Assembly: GCA_016217775.1 (NCBI GenBank)
Contig: JACRGG010000013.1
Span: 1 to 6,566, forward strand
Reading direction: 5' to 3'
DNA from: Microcaldota archaeon
Lineage (GTDB): Archaea > Micrarchaeota > Micrarchaeia > Norongarragalinales > UBA97
Length of the DNA stretch: 6,566 nt
The notes under the pieces were generated by a model. It was not told the origin of the DNA and did not search any database. It saw only the letters and a list, made by a program, of their open reading frames with translations. Below, piece after piece: positions 1-6,307 of this stretch (positions are counted from its first letter, which is position 1; every line of letters begins with the position of its first letter). The translations under genes and the position numbers were made by a program.

Positions 1-536
1 AGGAATAGCGTCTTGTCGCCGCCAATTGATATCGGCTTGGAGTCAAAGCCCGCCACGAGGATTACTTGAATCGGGAGCGAGAGCTTGTAGTTCCCGCCGA
101 TTTTCTGCACGCGCGAAGAGGGGAGCCTCGTGACTTGGTTTGCCGGCGCGATTATTTTCTTAACCCCCGGGACGGAATTGATGTCCGCTTGCGCGCCTTG
201 GCCAAACGAGTAGCTCTCGTCCGCGTACTGCACGTCAATATTTCCGGCAATCTGCTGGAAGACCATTGCGGATGGGGGGAAGTAGTACTCGGCTGAAACA
301 GGGATGGAAAGGGCTATTGTGCGCTCGATTGAAACCCTGGGCAAGCCCCCTGAAAAGATTGCGGCGCCGGCCTTCACGTTAAGCAAGTACCCATCCGATG
401 TTTGCGAAAGCGTTGCAGAGGAAGGCGCCTTGACTATTGAATTGCCCAGCACTATCACCGTCTCGCCCCGCACTTGGGAAATTCCCGCGCTTGGAGTGAA
501 CAAAATCGAGTAGTCAACCGGGAGGGTTAGCGAAAA
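1..536 (-). repeat. Three diverged ~75-residue protein repeats at the visible C-terminal end
   Basis: Residues 1317-1494 carry three related segments: GFSLTLPVDYSILF, IALSIPVSAEYYF and NYKLSLPIQVILV. Their prolines are at 1322, 1395 and 1471, spacings of 73 and 76. Each is followed by a hydrophobic strand and then a variable loop. This looks like a second type of beta module, different from the N-terminal repeats. More copies may lie left of the window. Confidence 0.4.
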
Positions 537-3500
537 CCCGTTTGGCAGGACGCTTACCGCCGTGCCGTCGACAACCAAATTGCTTGATTCGGGGGCGGTC
601 GCAGTGTTTTGCTCGACTACGGCCGTGGCTGGAAGCTGGAGGATGGTGCCGTCGGGCAACTGCACTGAAATAGTCTTGTCGATGTTGGTCAACTGCTTTA
701 ACCCGAGGAGGTTGAACTTGAAGTCCCCTGCAACCGATACTTTAACAGGCTGGATTGGCGCGCAGCCCGCTTTGCCAAAGAGGGTTGCCTGGACTGAAAC
801 GGATTTTTTCGCGCTGATTAAGCCAGCGCTTGACGCGACGAAATCGATTTTCTTCCCCTCGCCGCCCGACGCGAGGTCAAAGTAGCACCCGCCCTGGCTG
901 CCCGCAAGCTTTTTCGCCTGCACTGAAAACTCCGCGGTTTTTCCCGGCTCGACTAACTGCGAGAGCGGGGTTACGGACAATCCCTGCGAAAACTCGTGGT
1001 TGATTGCGAGGGTTGACGGCCCGTTGTTCGAGACTTTAACCGTCTTTTGCCCGGTTACCGCGCCCGCCTCGTCAATCGAGAAAGAGAGGGAGTCGGTTTC
1101 CAGGCTCCACGCGTCGTCAATCTTTTGGGTGCTGAAAACGGTTGAGAGCCTGAAAGGAATGCGGAGGATTTGAGTGTTTGAAAGAGCGCGCGCCGTTACG
1201 ATTACCTCGCCGGAGAGCTCCTCGCCTTTCGAATCGCTTGTTTTAGAGAGCATTGAAGCCAAGCTGTTCAACTGCGCGCCGAGGCTTGCAGAAAGCTGTT
1301 CCCTGGAAGAGAGTTGCGCAACTCCCCCCTCCGGATTTAGGCTTAGCTTGGTTAATCTAGGCGATGCCGACGTCGTGAAGTCAAGGGAGAGGCTCGCGTC
1401 GGATTCAAGGAGGTTGGAGAGGGTGAAGTCCTCGCTTATTTCATCGTTGACCGACGTTGGGTTGAATTGGATGGAGAGGCTTTGCTTGCTTGGCTCGATT
1501 ATCGAGCTGGCTGAAACAAGAATGCTTGACTTAAAGAGGCTGAATCCATTCGCGTCAACCGAGTACTCCAGCGGCGATGCGCTTGTTGGGGAAACTATTG
1601 CGGAGTAGACTCCTGGCGACACCTCGCTTGCCTGCACCGGGGTTGAAGTGGAGAAGAAGACGAGCGCGTCGGAAACCGGGTTTTTGAACGAGTCCGTCAC
1701 GGCCACGCTCACCGCGGTTTGCTCCAAGGCGTTGAGCGAGGATGGAGTGGGCTTTACCAATAATTTGCTGCTTGAAGACGCGGCTATCCTAAACACTATC
1801 CTCTTTGAGAAGAGATTCTGCCCGTCCGCGGTTACGGCGGACAAGGACAAATCGGCCGAGCTTGACGCGCGCAGCGAGTGGAGGGAGAAAGAGCCTTTCC
1901 CCCCGCGCTTTAACGACAATGCAATCGAGTCCTTGGAGCCGCTAGACGAGACTCTCGGCTCGTTCCCGTCGGCTTGCGCGCCGAGGATTTTCACGACCTT
2001 GTTGTCCTCGGATGTTAGCGCAAGCTCAATGGATGAGTTGAACGCGTACGCCTCGAAAGCCAAGTCGAGCTTGTCCCCGGCCGCGCCCTCAAAGCCCTTC
2101 AAGCCGCGGCTTATCGAACCGTCTTGGAAAAACAATTTTATGCAAAACTCGTTTTCGCACTCTCCCGCGAAACTGACTTCGAAGGGTTTTGACTCCAAGT
2201 TTGCAAGCAAGTCGGATTTGGACACTCCGGCTGCGGGGTCGGCGGGGTTTCGAAACGCCTCTGCGCCGGTGCGAAACGCAGTGCGCGAGTTAAGCGTTGT
2301 TTTCCCGGTCCCCGCGCGCGTTGCGATGTTCACGCGGATTTCCTTAACGCCGGCAAACGGGTCGTAAGAGAATTCCGCCCACTTGTACTGCGGGCCCGCG
2401 GAATTAAGCAAGTAAGCGCTTGAATTGTCCTTGGTCAAAACGCCTGACGAGAGCGACTCCCCGGCGAAAACTGTTTTCGCAACCCCGCCGTCAAAGCCGG
2501 CAATCCACGCAATCTCGTCGGAGAGCTTTCTTTCCTTGTCGCCAATTGATATGAACGCCTCGGCTTTCCTAAACTCAAATGTTGGCGAGCGCAGCAAGTA
2601 CACCGCCTTGTAAGCCGAGTTTGGGGAAAGCGAGTTCGCGACTTTTTTCCCGTTCGCGTCAAGCAAACCAACGAACTCCAATCGCGTGCTCGCGGCGACA
2701 CTTGACGAGATTAGCGGCGCGTCAACCTCGGTTTGAACCGCGGCGCTGACTGAAAACTGCGCTGACTCGAAGCGGTCGAAGCCGGCCGCGCTTGCGATAA
2801 GCGTTGCGCCGGCTGTTTCCTGCACTGCAAGAAAACAGGTTCCGTCGCCTTGCGTCGTGCAATTCGACGAGCCGACAGTGATTACCGCGCCCTTGACCGC
2901 GGGCTTGGTCGCATTAAAGTAATCGTAGGCGCGCACGCGAACGCTCCCAACGCCTTTTTGCAGCATTACCTGGACGGAGTTGTTCGAGGGGATTATTTTC
3001 ACGCCCGCCTGGCCGCTGCGCCCGGCTTGGGAGGCGAGAACGGTTAATTCAACTAGCGGAACGCCTTGGAACAATACGCTCCCGTCCAACCCAGTCACTA
3101 TGTCGGGGTAGCCCAATGGGATTCCCGCGCCGGTTTTTATGGCGACTTGGGCTTGCGCTACTTTCTTGCCCTCGAAGTCAACCGCGGTGACCGCAAGCGA
3201 GCCCGAGTTTTTCGCAGTCGCCTTCACCAGCCTCGCGGATAAAATTCCTGGCTTTACCTTGTCGAAGTACTGCGGGAGAAAGCCGTCGGAGAATACGGTT
3301 ACGGAATAGTTGCCGCCTTTTTCCAAATCAAATTGCGCGACTGGCTTGTCGGTTTTCTCCCCGATGCTTTCCTTAACCCCGCCGCGGTACAATACTATCA
3401 GCGCGTCCTGCAGGATGTTCTCCTGCTCGTCCTTGACCAATACTTGGAGGGCGTCCGAGGCCTGCTCGCCTGACTTGTTTAGCGCGATTTCAATAGTCGA

Positions 3501-4484
3501 GTCTGATTCCGCGGTGAACTGGTTGGTGGCCTTGGGCAAGTAAGAGCCTGCGGACACGCGGATTACCGCGCTCACCCCCTTTTTTAATTCCAGTTCGCCC
3601 GTGCGCCCGTCCGGGCCCGTTTGCGCGGAGGAGATTATCGTGGCGTAAGTAAGCGCGTTGTCCACGCTGACCTTCGCGGAGGCAACCGGCTTTTTTTCAC
3701 TGCCGGCCAGTTCGTATGCGAACACCGTGATTTTAACCTTGGGCGTTGCCTCCAATGGAATCAGCAAAATCGGGTTTGGGAGGAAGACGTTGGTTGTGCC
3801 CACGCTGATTTTGTCGCTTGTCTTGGGGGAGAACCCCGGGGCGGTCACTGAAACAAAGTAGGACGCGTTTTGCTTGACGTCGAACTTGGGGGATACTCCG
3901 GTTAATTCCCCGACTTGGTTTTGGAACTCGTCGAGCAAGACCGCCTTGACATTCGACTCCTCCAAGTCCCCGCCGGCCGAGCTGACTGCGAACGACAAGG
4001 TTACTTTTTCCTCCACCAGTCTTTCCGCGCTTAAGCTCACGGTCGACTCCTTTGCGGCCTCGAACTCCACTTTAGTCGGGGAGAATACTACGCTTTGCGC
4101 AACCGCGCTCACCATAGCCGAGTCTCCCGATAGGGAGGTGAAAACTGTTTTGCCAAGCAAGTCGGAGTACTGTTCCTTTAGCTCAAACGAGGCGGGGTTA
4201 TCCAAGGACGCCACGCGCACGAGCACGCCGCCCATCGGGCTGCCGGACTCGTCGAGGACTGTCACCGCAATCGAGCTGGTCTGCGAGCCGGATATGGAAA
4301 AAGCGGCGAATCCGACGACTGCAACCAATGCAATCAATAAAATAATCAGCGCGGGCGCGGGGGGGATTCCTTTTGACTCGAAAAAATCGCTTGCGGAGCG
4401 CAGGGGAATGCCCTTCTCGTCGCTCCACTCCAAGAGCCCCTCCCACTTTTGGTTAATAGAGCCCAAAAACCCGCCTTCGGACAT
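1..4484 (-). CDS. Giant single-pass surface protein with repeated beta-sandwich domains (3' end outside window)
   Basis: The frame runs from ATG at 4484 leftwards for 1494 codons without a stop, so the C-terminus lies outside. Residues 1-43 are charged and probably cytoplasmic. Residues about 44-64 (core ALIILLIALVAVVGFAAF) are one transmembrane helix, with Lys38 before it and no positive residue for some 25 residues after it, giving an N-in, C-out protein. Residues 71-590 form about six domains of the carboxypeptidase-regulatory-like type: strands such as SIAVTVLDESGSP, TGxDG turns and a recurring A/S-x-G-F motif. An Ig-like module lies at about 908-990, another at about 1130-1190 (VSNNGPSTL, VEPGKTAEF), and ~75-residue repeats occupy 1317-1494. 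There are only six cysteines (542/550, 776/781, 1200/1241) and about eight N-glycosylation sequons, which suits an exported, disulfide-stabilised protein. No enzyme motif is visible. A role as adhesin or cell-envelope scaffold is inferred. The start is supported by a TATA-like box 25 bases upstream and no RBS, as in leaderless transcripts. Confidence 0.88.
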   Translation of the reverse strand, partial: MSEGGFLGSINQKWEGLLEWSDEKGIPLRSASDFFESKGIPPAPALIILLIALVAVVGFAAFSISGSQTSSIAVTVLDESGSPMGGVLVRVASLDNPASFELKEQYSDLLGKTVFTSLSGDSAMVSAVAQSVVFSPTKVEFEAAKESTVSLSAERLVEEKVTLSFAVSSAGGDLEESNVKAVLLDEFQNQVGELTGVSPKFDVKQNASYFVSVTAPGFSPKTSDKISVGTTNVFLPNPILLIPLEATPKVKITVFAYELAGSEKKPVASAKVSVDNALTYATIISSAQTGPDGRTGELELKKGVSAVIRVSAGSYLPKATNQFTAESDSTIEIALNKSGEQASDALQVLVKDEQENILQDALIVLYRGGVKESIGEKTDKPVAQFDLEKGGNYSVTVFSDGFLPQYFDKVKPGILSARLVKATAKNSGSLAVTAVDFEGKKVAQAQVAIKTGAGIPLGYPDIVTGLDGSVLFQGVPLVELTVLASQAGRSGQAGVKIIPSNNSVQVMLQKGVGSVRVRAYDYFNATKPAVKGAVITVGSSNCTTQGDGTCFLAVQETAGATLIASAAGFDRFESAQFSVSAAVQTEVDAPLISSSVAASTRLEFVGLLDANGKKVANSLSPNSAYKAVYLLRSPTFEFRKAEAFISIGDKERKLSDEIAWIAGFDGGVAKTVFAGESLSSGVLTKDNSSAYLLNSAGPQYKWAEFSYDPFAGVKEIRVNIATRAGTGKTTLNSRTAFRTGAEAFRNPADPAAGVSKSDLLANLESKPFEVSFAGECENEFCIKLFFQDGSISRGLKGFEGAAGDKLDLAFEAYAFNSSIELALTSEDNKVVKILGAQADGNEPRVSSSGSKDSIALSLKRGGKGSFSLHSLRASSSADLSLSAVTADGQNLFSKRIVFRIAASSSSKLLVKPTPSSLNALEQTAVSVAVTDSFKNPVSDALVFFSTSTPVQASEVSPGVYSAIVSPTSASPLEYSVDANGFSLFKSSILVSASSIIEPSKQSLSIQFNPTSVNDEISEDFTLSNLLESDASLSLDFTTSASPRLTKLSLNPEGGVAQLSSREQLSASLGAQLNSLASMLSKTSDSKGEELSGEVIVTARALSNTQILRIPFRLSTVFSTQKIDDAWSLETDSLSFSIDEAGAVTGQKTVKVSNNGPSTLAINHEFSQGLSVTPLSQLVEPGKTAEFSVQAKKLAGSQGGCYFDLASGGEGKKIDFVASSAGLISAKKSVSVQATLFGKAGCAPIQPVKVSVAGDFKFNLLGLKQLTNIDKTISVQLPDGTILQLPATAVVEQNTATAPESSNLVVDGTAVSVLPNGFSLTLPVDYSILFTPSAGISQVRGETVIVLGNSIVKAPSSATLSQTSDGYLLNVKAGAAIFSGGLPRVSIERTIALSIPVSAEYYFPPSAMVFQQIAGNIDVQYADESYSFGQGAQADINSVPGVKKIIAPANQVTRLPSSRVQKIGGNYKLSLPIQVILVAGFDSKPISIGGDKTLF
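2715..4274 (-). repeat. Protein-level tandem repeats, about six domains of 80-96 residues
   Basis: This stretch encodes residues 71-590 of the surface protein. Each unit opens with a strand like VxVxxxDxxGxxVxxAxV and closes with an A/S-x-G-F/Y turn followed by a short strand. The turn glycines fall at residues 217, 313, 401, 488 and 568, spacings of 96, 88, 87 and 80 (the copy at 488 lacks the aromatic residue). The fold is probably the Cna-B/carboxypeptidase-regulatory type used as stalk modules. The DNA itself is too diverged to show as a nucleotide repeat. Confidence 0.6.
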
Positions 4485-4505
4485 ACTAGAAAATAGGTTA
4501 AACTC

Positions 4506-4513
4506 ATTTAAAA
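4506..4513 (-). promoter_or_regulatory. TATA box of the surface protein gene (leaderless)
   Basis: Read on the minus strand this is TTTTAAAT, centred about 25 bases before the ATG at 4484. That is the distance an archaeal TATA box keeps from the transcription start, so the mRNA probably begins at or within a few bases of the start codon. No GGTG-type Shine-Dalgarno precedes the ATG. The core TTTAAA is palindromic, so the same element could also drive rightward transcription toward the frame at 4551. Confidence 0.55.
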
Positions 4514-4550
4514 CCTAACCGCAGGGGGGCGGCAATCCCCACTTCAGTTC

Positions 4551-4781
4551 TTGGAAATTCCAGATTCCCCCCTCTGCAGAAAAAAATCCAATGCTTTAAC
4601 AAAAAGGAAATTCTTAAACAAATCCAAAGACGGCAGGAGAAAAATATTGTTCATAGTGCTTGACGTAGTAAAAAGCGGGGTTTTTATTGTAGTAACCGCT
4701 TTGATTAATGATAAGAGACTGCAATTAAGGGTGATGAGAAATGCAAGTGAGTACGCGCGTTTTGCAAAGCGATTACGATAG
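4551..4781 (+). pseudogene. Remnant resembling the C-terminal half of a DUF4258 (RelE/ParE-fold) protein
   Basis: The frame can only start at a TTG (4551) and gives 76 residues. Its middle part, GRRKILFIVLDVVKSGVFIV followed by VTALIND, resembles the last two strands of DUF4258 proteins: a conserved GRK-hydrophobic strand, then a strand ending in VTAY or similar. The N-terminal part with the family's usual His and Arg residues is not recognisable. A neighbouring frame over about 4575-4640 (LQKKIQCFNKKEILKQI) could hold displaced coding sequence. The 3' end overlaps the DUF2283 gene by 41 bases, and DUF4258-DUF2283 neighbours are a familiar toxin/antitoxin-like pairing. I read it as a decayed partner of DUF2283. 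It could equally be a chance frame, and the assignment rests on pattern memory. Confidence 0.35.
4730..4735 (+). promoter_or_regulatory. Shine-Dalgarno site of the DUF2283 gene
   Basis: GGTGAT with five bases to the ATG at 4741 matches the pyrimidine-rich 3' end of archaeal 16S rRNA. It fixes the start of the DUF2283 frame. It also lies inside the overlapping upstream frame, as expected for an internal gene of an operon. Confidence 0.7.
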
Positions 4782-5145
4782 TCAAACAGACACTCTGTAT
4801 TTGTATTCGACAAAAGAAAAAACAAGTACCAGCGTCAGCTTAGGCGACCTCATTATTGATTACGCGCCTAGCGGGGAAGTAATTGGCATAGAGTTTCTTA
4901 ACGCCACCAAGACACTTCCGCCACTGTTGTTAACCAGCCCTAAAACATTGTTTAAAGACGAGCACGCGCTAAACCCGGGAGTCCTGCAAAAAATCGCGAA
5001 ATCAAGAGTCCACTTGGACACGGTTTCAAGCTTCATAGTCATTACTTTTACCCTGGAAATAGACAAGAAAGAAATTCAAGCAAAACTCTCTCTGCCAACT
5101 CCGACAACAAGCAAGCAAGTAATGGACATACTATCAACAGCTTAA
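4741..5145 (+). CDS. DUF2283 family protein
   Basis: This 134-residue protein starts at the ATG behind a good GGTGAT site. Residues 11-58 are a clear DUF2283 domain: YDSQTDTLYLY, then LGDLIIDYAPSGEVIGIEFL and NATK. This matches the family pattern of Tyr-Asp near the start, a strand, IxDYxxxGxVxGIEIL and NA. Residues 60-134 form a C-terminal extension with a strand pair (SFIVITFTLEI, KEIQAKLSLP) of the sort seen in longer archaeal members. The biochemical role of DUF2283 is not established. Members often sit beside DUF4258 toxin-like genes, and the remnant directly upstream fits that, so an antitoxin-like role is inferred. The gene looks intact and is more AT-rich than the surface protein gene, in keeping with acquired DNA. 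The predicted tail residues after about 125 are uncertain because another open frame starts there. Confidence 0.8.
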   Translation: MQVSTRVLQSDYDSQTDTLYLYSTKEKTSTSVSLGDLIIDYAPSGEVIGIEFLNATKTLPPLLLTSPKTLFKDEHALNPGVLQKIAKSRVHLDTVSSFIVITFTLEIDKKEIQAKLSLPTPTTSKQVMDILSTA

Positions 5146-5164
5146 ACAACTAATTGACGGCAAG

Positions 5165-5221
5165 AAAATTGGCCAGTATACCGACCACGAATGCCATAAA
5201 ATTGGTCAGTCCAATGACCAA
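5165..5221 (+). repeat. Two 23-bp direct repeats 33 bp apart, one a perfect dyad
   Basis: The unit AAAATTGGYCAGT-N5-GACCA occurs at 5165-5187 and 5198-5220. The second copy contains a perfect inverted repeat, TTGGTCA (5202-5208) and TGACCAA (5215-5221), around a six-base centre. The first copy keeps only part of the dyad. A start-to-start distance of 33 bp is about three helical turns, so two dimers could bind the same DNA face. It may be an operator pair or a remnant of a duplicated segment. Confidence 0.45.
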
Positions 5222-5311
5222 AAGACACCAAGCAGATTATTAGCCAGCGTATATGATTTCACACTCAAAGCAGGACGGCCGCTATGCGCGCAAGCGGAGC
5301 AGCAAACCGTA

Positions 5312-5361
5312 AACTTTAGATAACAGTTGTTAACTAAAGTTAACATATGATAAATAACAAC
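5312..5361 (+). promoter_or_regulatory. Cluster of nested inverted repeats at the start of the HTH-nucleotidyltransferase gene
   Basis: Several dyads overlap here: AACTTTAG (5312-5319) with CTAAAGTT (5334-5341), TAACA (5321-5325) with TGTTA (5328-5332), GTTGTTA (5326-5332) with TAACAAC (5355-5361), and a GTTAAC at 5339-5344. They surround the proposed ATG at 5347 of a gene with its own DNA-binding domain. This is what an autorepressed toxin-antitoxin operator would look like. The binding protein is inferred. Confidence 0.5.
5315..5322 (+). promoter_or_regulatory. Probable TATA box of the antitoxin-toxin operon
   Basis: TTTAGATA is centred about 28 bases before the ATG at 5347 and resembles an archaeal TATA box. 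No Shine-Dalgarno precedes that ATG, so a leaderless or nearly leaderless transcript is likely. The box lies inside the dyad cluster, so a bound repressor would block it. Confidence 0.4.
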
Positions 5362-5867
5362 TATCGCGTGATGAAGCTTTTTTTTTGACGCGCCCGAGAA
5401 AAAATTCCACGTGAGGCAGATAGCCCGCCTGACTAATCTTTCCCCGCCTGGGGCGTCTAAGATTGTGGCGAGGCTGAAAAAAGAAGGGCTGCTTTCTACG
5501 CAAAGCACCGGCGTAGTCGAGAATGTTTTTGCGGCTAAAGCAGGCGGGTTCCTCCGCTTAAAGGCGTGCCATAACCTGCTGGCTATCCGCGAATCCGGGC
5601 TCTTGGAAATGTTGAGAAACGAGTATGAAGAGCCGGAGGCGGTCGTACTGTTCGGCAGTCGCCCGCGGGGAAGACACGTCCAAAAGCGATGTTGACATCG
5701 CGGTTGTTGCGCGCGGGGGCAAACCGCTGGACTTGAAGAAATTCGAGGCGAAGCTGTGCAGGAAGATTAACGTCTACGAAATTAAGTTAAGGGAATGCAC
5801 TAAGGAGTTTCTCAATAATCTCGCGAACGGCATCGTGCTGTACGGCTACCTGAAGCTGATTCAATGA
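5347..5867 (+). pseudogene. Winged-helix/minimal nucleotidyltransferase (MNT) antitoxin, broken by two frameshifts
   Basis: The gene survives in three frames: 5347 to the T9 tract at 5378-5386, then 5387-5659, then 5660-5867. Dropping one T gives MINNNYRVMKLFFDAPEKKF continuing into HVRQIARLTNLSPPGASKIV, a winged helix-turn-helix (about residues 8-50) with the usual start of archaeal HTH-nucleotidyltransferases. Restoring two bases after AGT at 5657-5659 rebuilds GSYARGED followed by SKSDVDIAVV, the GS-x10-DxD signature of pol-beta-type nucleotidyltransferases. A later acidic motif (VYEI) could supply the third metal ligand. The repaired protein has about 173 residues. In MntA-HepT systems such an enzyme adenylylates the HEPN toxin to silence it; here the HTH would add autoregulation (inference). 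It overlaps the HEPN gene by ATGA. As read, no product contains both the HTH and the active site. Without an intact start the second fragment could begin only at the GTG at 5411. Confidence 0.8.
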
Positions 5868-6293
5868 TAGAGAATTTCCAGCATTACGTCGAGAACGGCT
5901 TGGTTAAGAAAACAGCGCTTAACAAGGATAACGCCGCCGCGCTTATGGCGCGCTCTTACGCTCGCCTTGGCTATGTAAAAAGCCAGAGAATCGGAAAAGA
6001 CACGGCGCCATTCATATTCGAGGATGTTTACGAAGTTTTGAGGGCAGGCATCCCAGGCGCTTATGGAGCTGAAGGGCTACAAGCCGTATTCGCACGAAGC
6101 GCAGATAGCGTTCTTGCGGGACGTCCACAAATTCCCGGAGCATTTTGTTTCAACGTTTGACAGGCTTAGAATCTTGAGAAACAAGTGCTTGTACGGCGCG
6201 GCGCGCGTCTCTGCAGAAACTTGCTTGGAAGCGCTTTCATTCGCAGTCAGCTTTTTGCCCGAGTTCAAGAAAAAATTCGACGCGCAAGCCTAG
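5864..6293 (+). pseudogene. HEPN domain protein (HepT-like toxin), broken by one frameshift
   Basis: The ATG overlaps the antitoxin stop as ATGA, giving translational coupling. The first frame encodes an all-helical start ending in FIFEDVYEVLRAGI. The second resumes at ALMELKGYKPYSHEAQIAFL and ends RLRILRNKCLYGAARVSAET plus a last helix. Removing one C from the CCC at 6052-6054 joins them as AGIQALMELKGYK, a very typical archaeal HEPN sequence, giving 142 residues. HEPN toxins are RNases whose active site is usually R-x4-6-H. Here the matching place reads RNKCLY, with Tyr where the His is expected. As read, translation leaves the true frame after about 63 residues and ends at 6160, so the helix with the RN motif is lost. 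Together with the broken antitoxin this looks like a dead module. A sequencing indel is the alternative. Confidence 0.8.
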
Positions 6294-6307
6294 AACAACA
6301 CGGCATA

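Larger units (their letters stand above)
5123..5323 (+). other. Start-less open stretch, possible frameshifted gene fragment
   Basis: Between a TAA at 5120 and a TAA at 5321 one frame stays open for 66 codons with no ATG, GTG or TTG. It reads WTYYQQLKQLIDGKKIGQYT and ends near SRLLASVYDFTLKAGRPLC. The composition looks protein-like. Removing one base near 5130 would join it to the ATG at 5122 and give a protein beginning MDIYQQLKQL. I do not recognise the family. It may be a broken small gene or a chance open frame. It contains the 33-bp-spaced repeats, which appear as KIGQ repeated 11 codons apart. Confidence 0.2.

Noticed and set aside
2294..2330. P-loop-like string AGTGKTT in the surface protein (around residues 724-730).
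   Set aside because: The first glycine of the Walker A pattern is absent (Thr at that place), and the surroundings are extracellular beta domains.
4290..4370. Type IV pilin-like signal (SKG before a hydrophobic stretch) in the surface protein.
   Set aside because: The usual Gln/Glu after the cleavage site is missing and the segment begins with prolines, so a plain transmembrane anchor is simpler.
2435..4446. Minus-strand frames 2435-2701 and 4198-4446.
   Set aside because: They overlap the large minus-strand gene in another frame and are Arg-rich low-complexity shadows.
66..4518. Many plus-strand open frames (for example 562-885, 1174-1608, 1648-2367, 3874-4518).
   Set aside because: They lie antisense to the 1494-codon minus-strand frame, whose translation has clear strands, repeats and a transmembrane helix. 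The plus-strand translations are Ser/Ala-rich shadows without family features.
5165..5221. CRISPR array.
   Set aside because: Only two imperfect copies with a 10-base gap and no cas genes.
5378..5386. T9 tract as an archaeal terminator for the DUF2283 gene.
   Set aside because: It lies inside the restored coding frame of the HTH gene, at a place where family members encode Leu-Phe-Phe.
4544..6268. Minus-strand frames 4544-4825, 4860-5066, 5206-5508 and 6077-6268.
   Set aside because: Each is opposite a recognisable plus-strand gene or fragment and shows no family signal.
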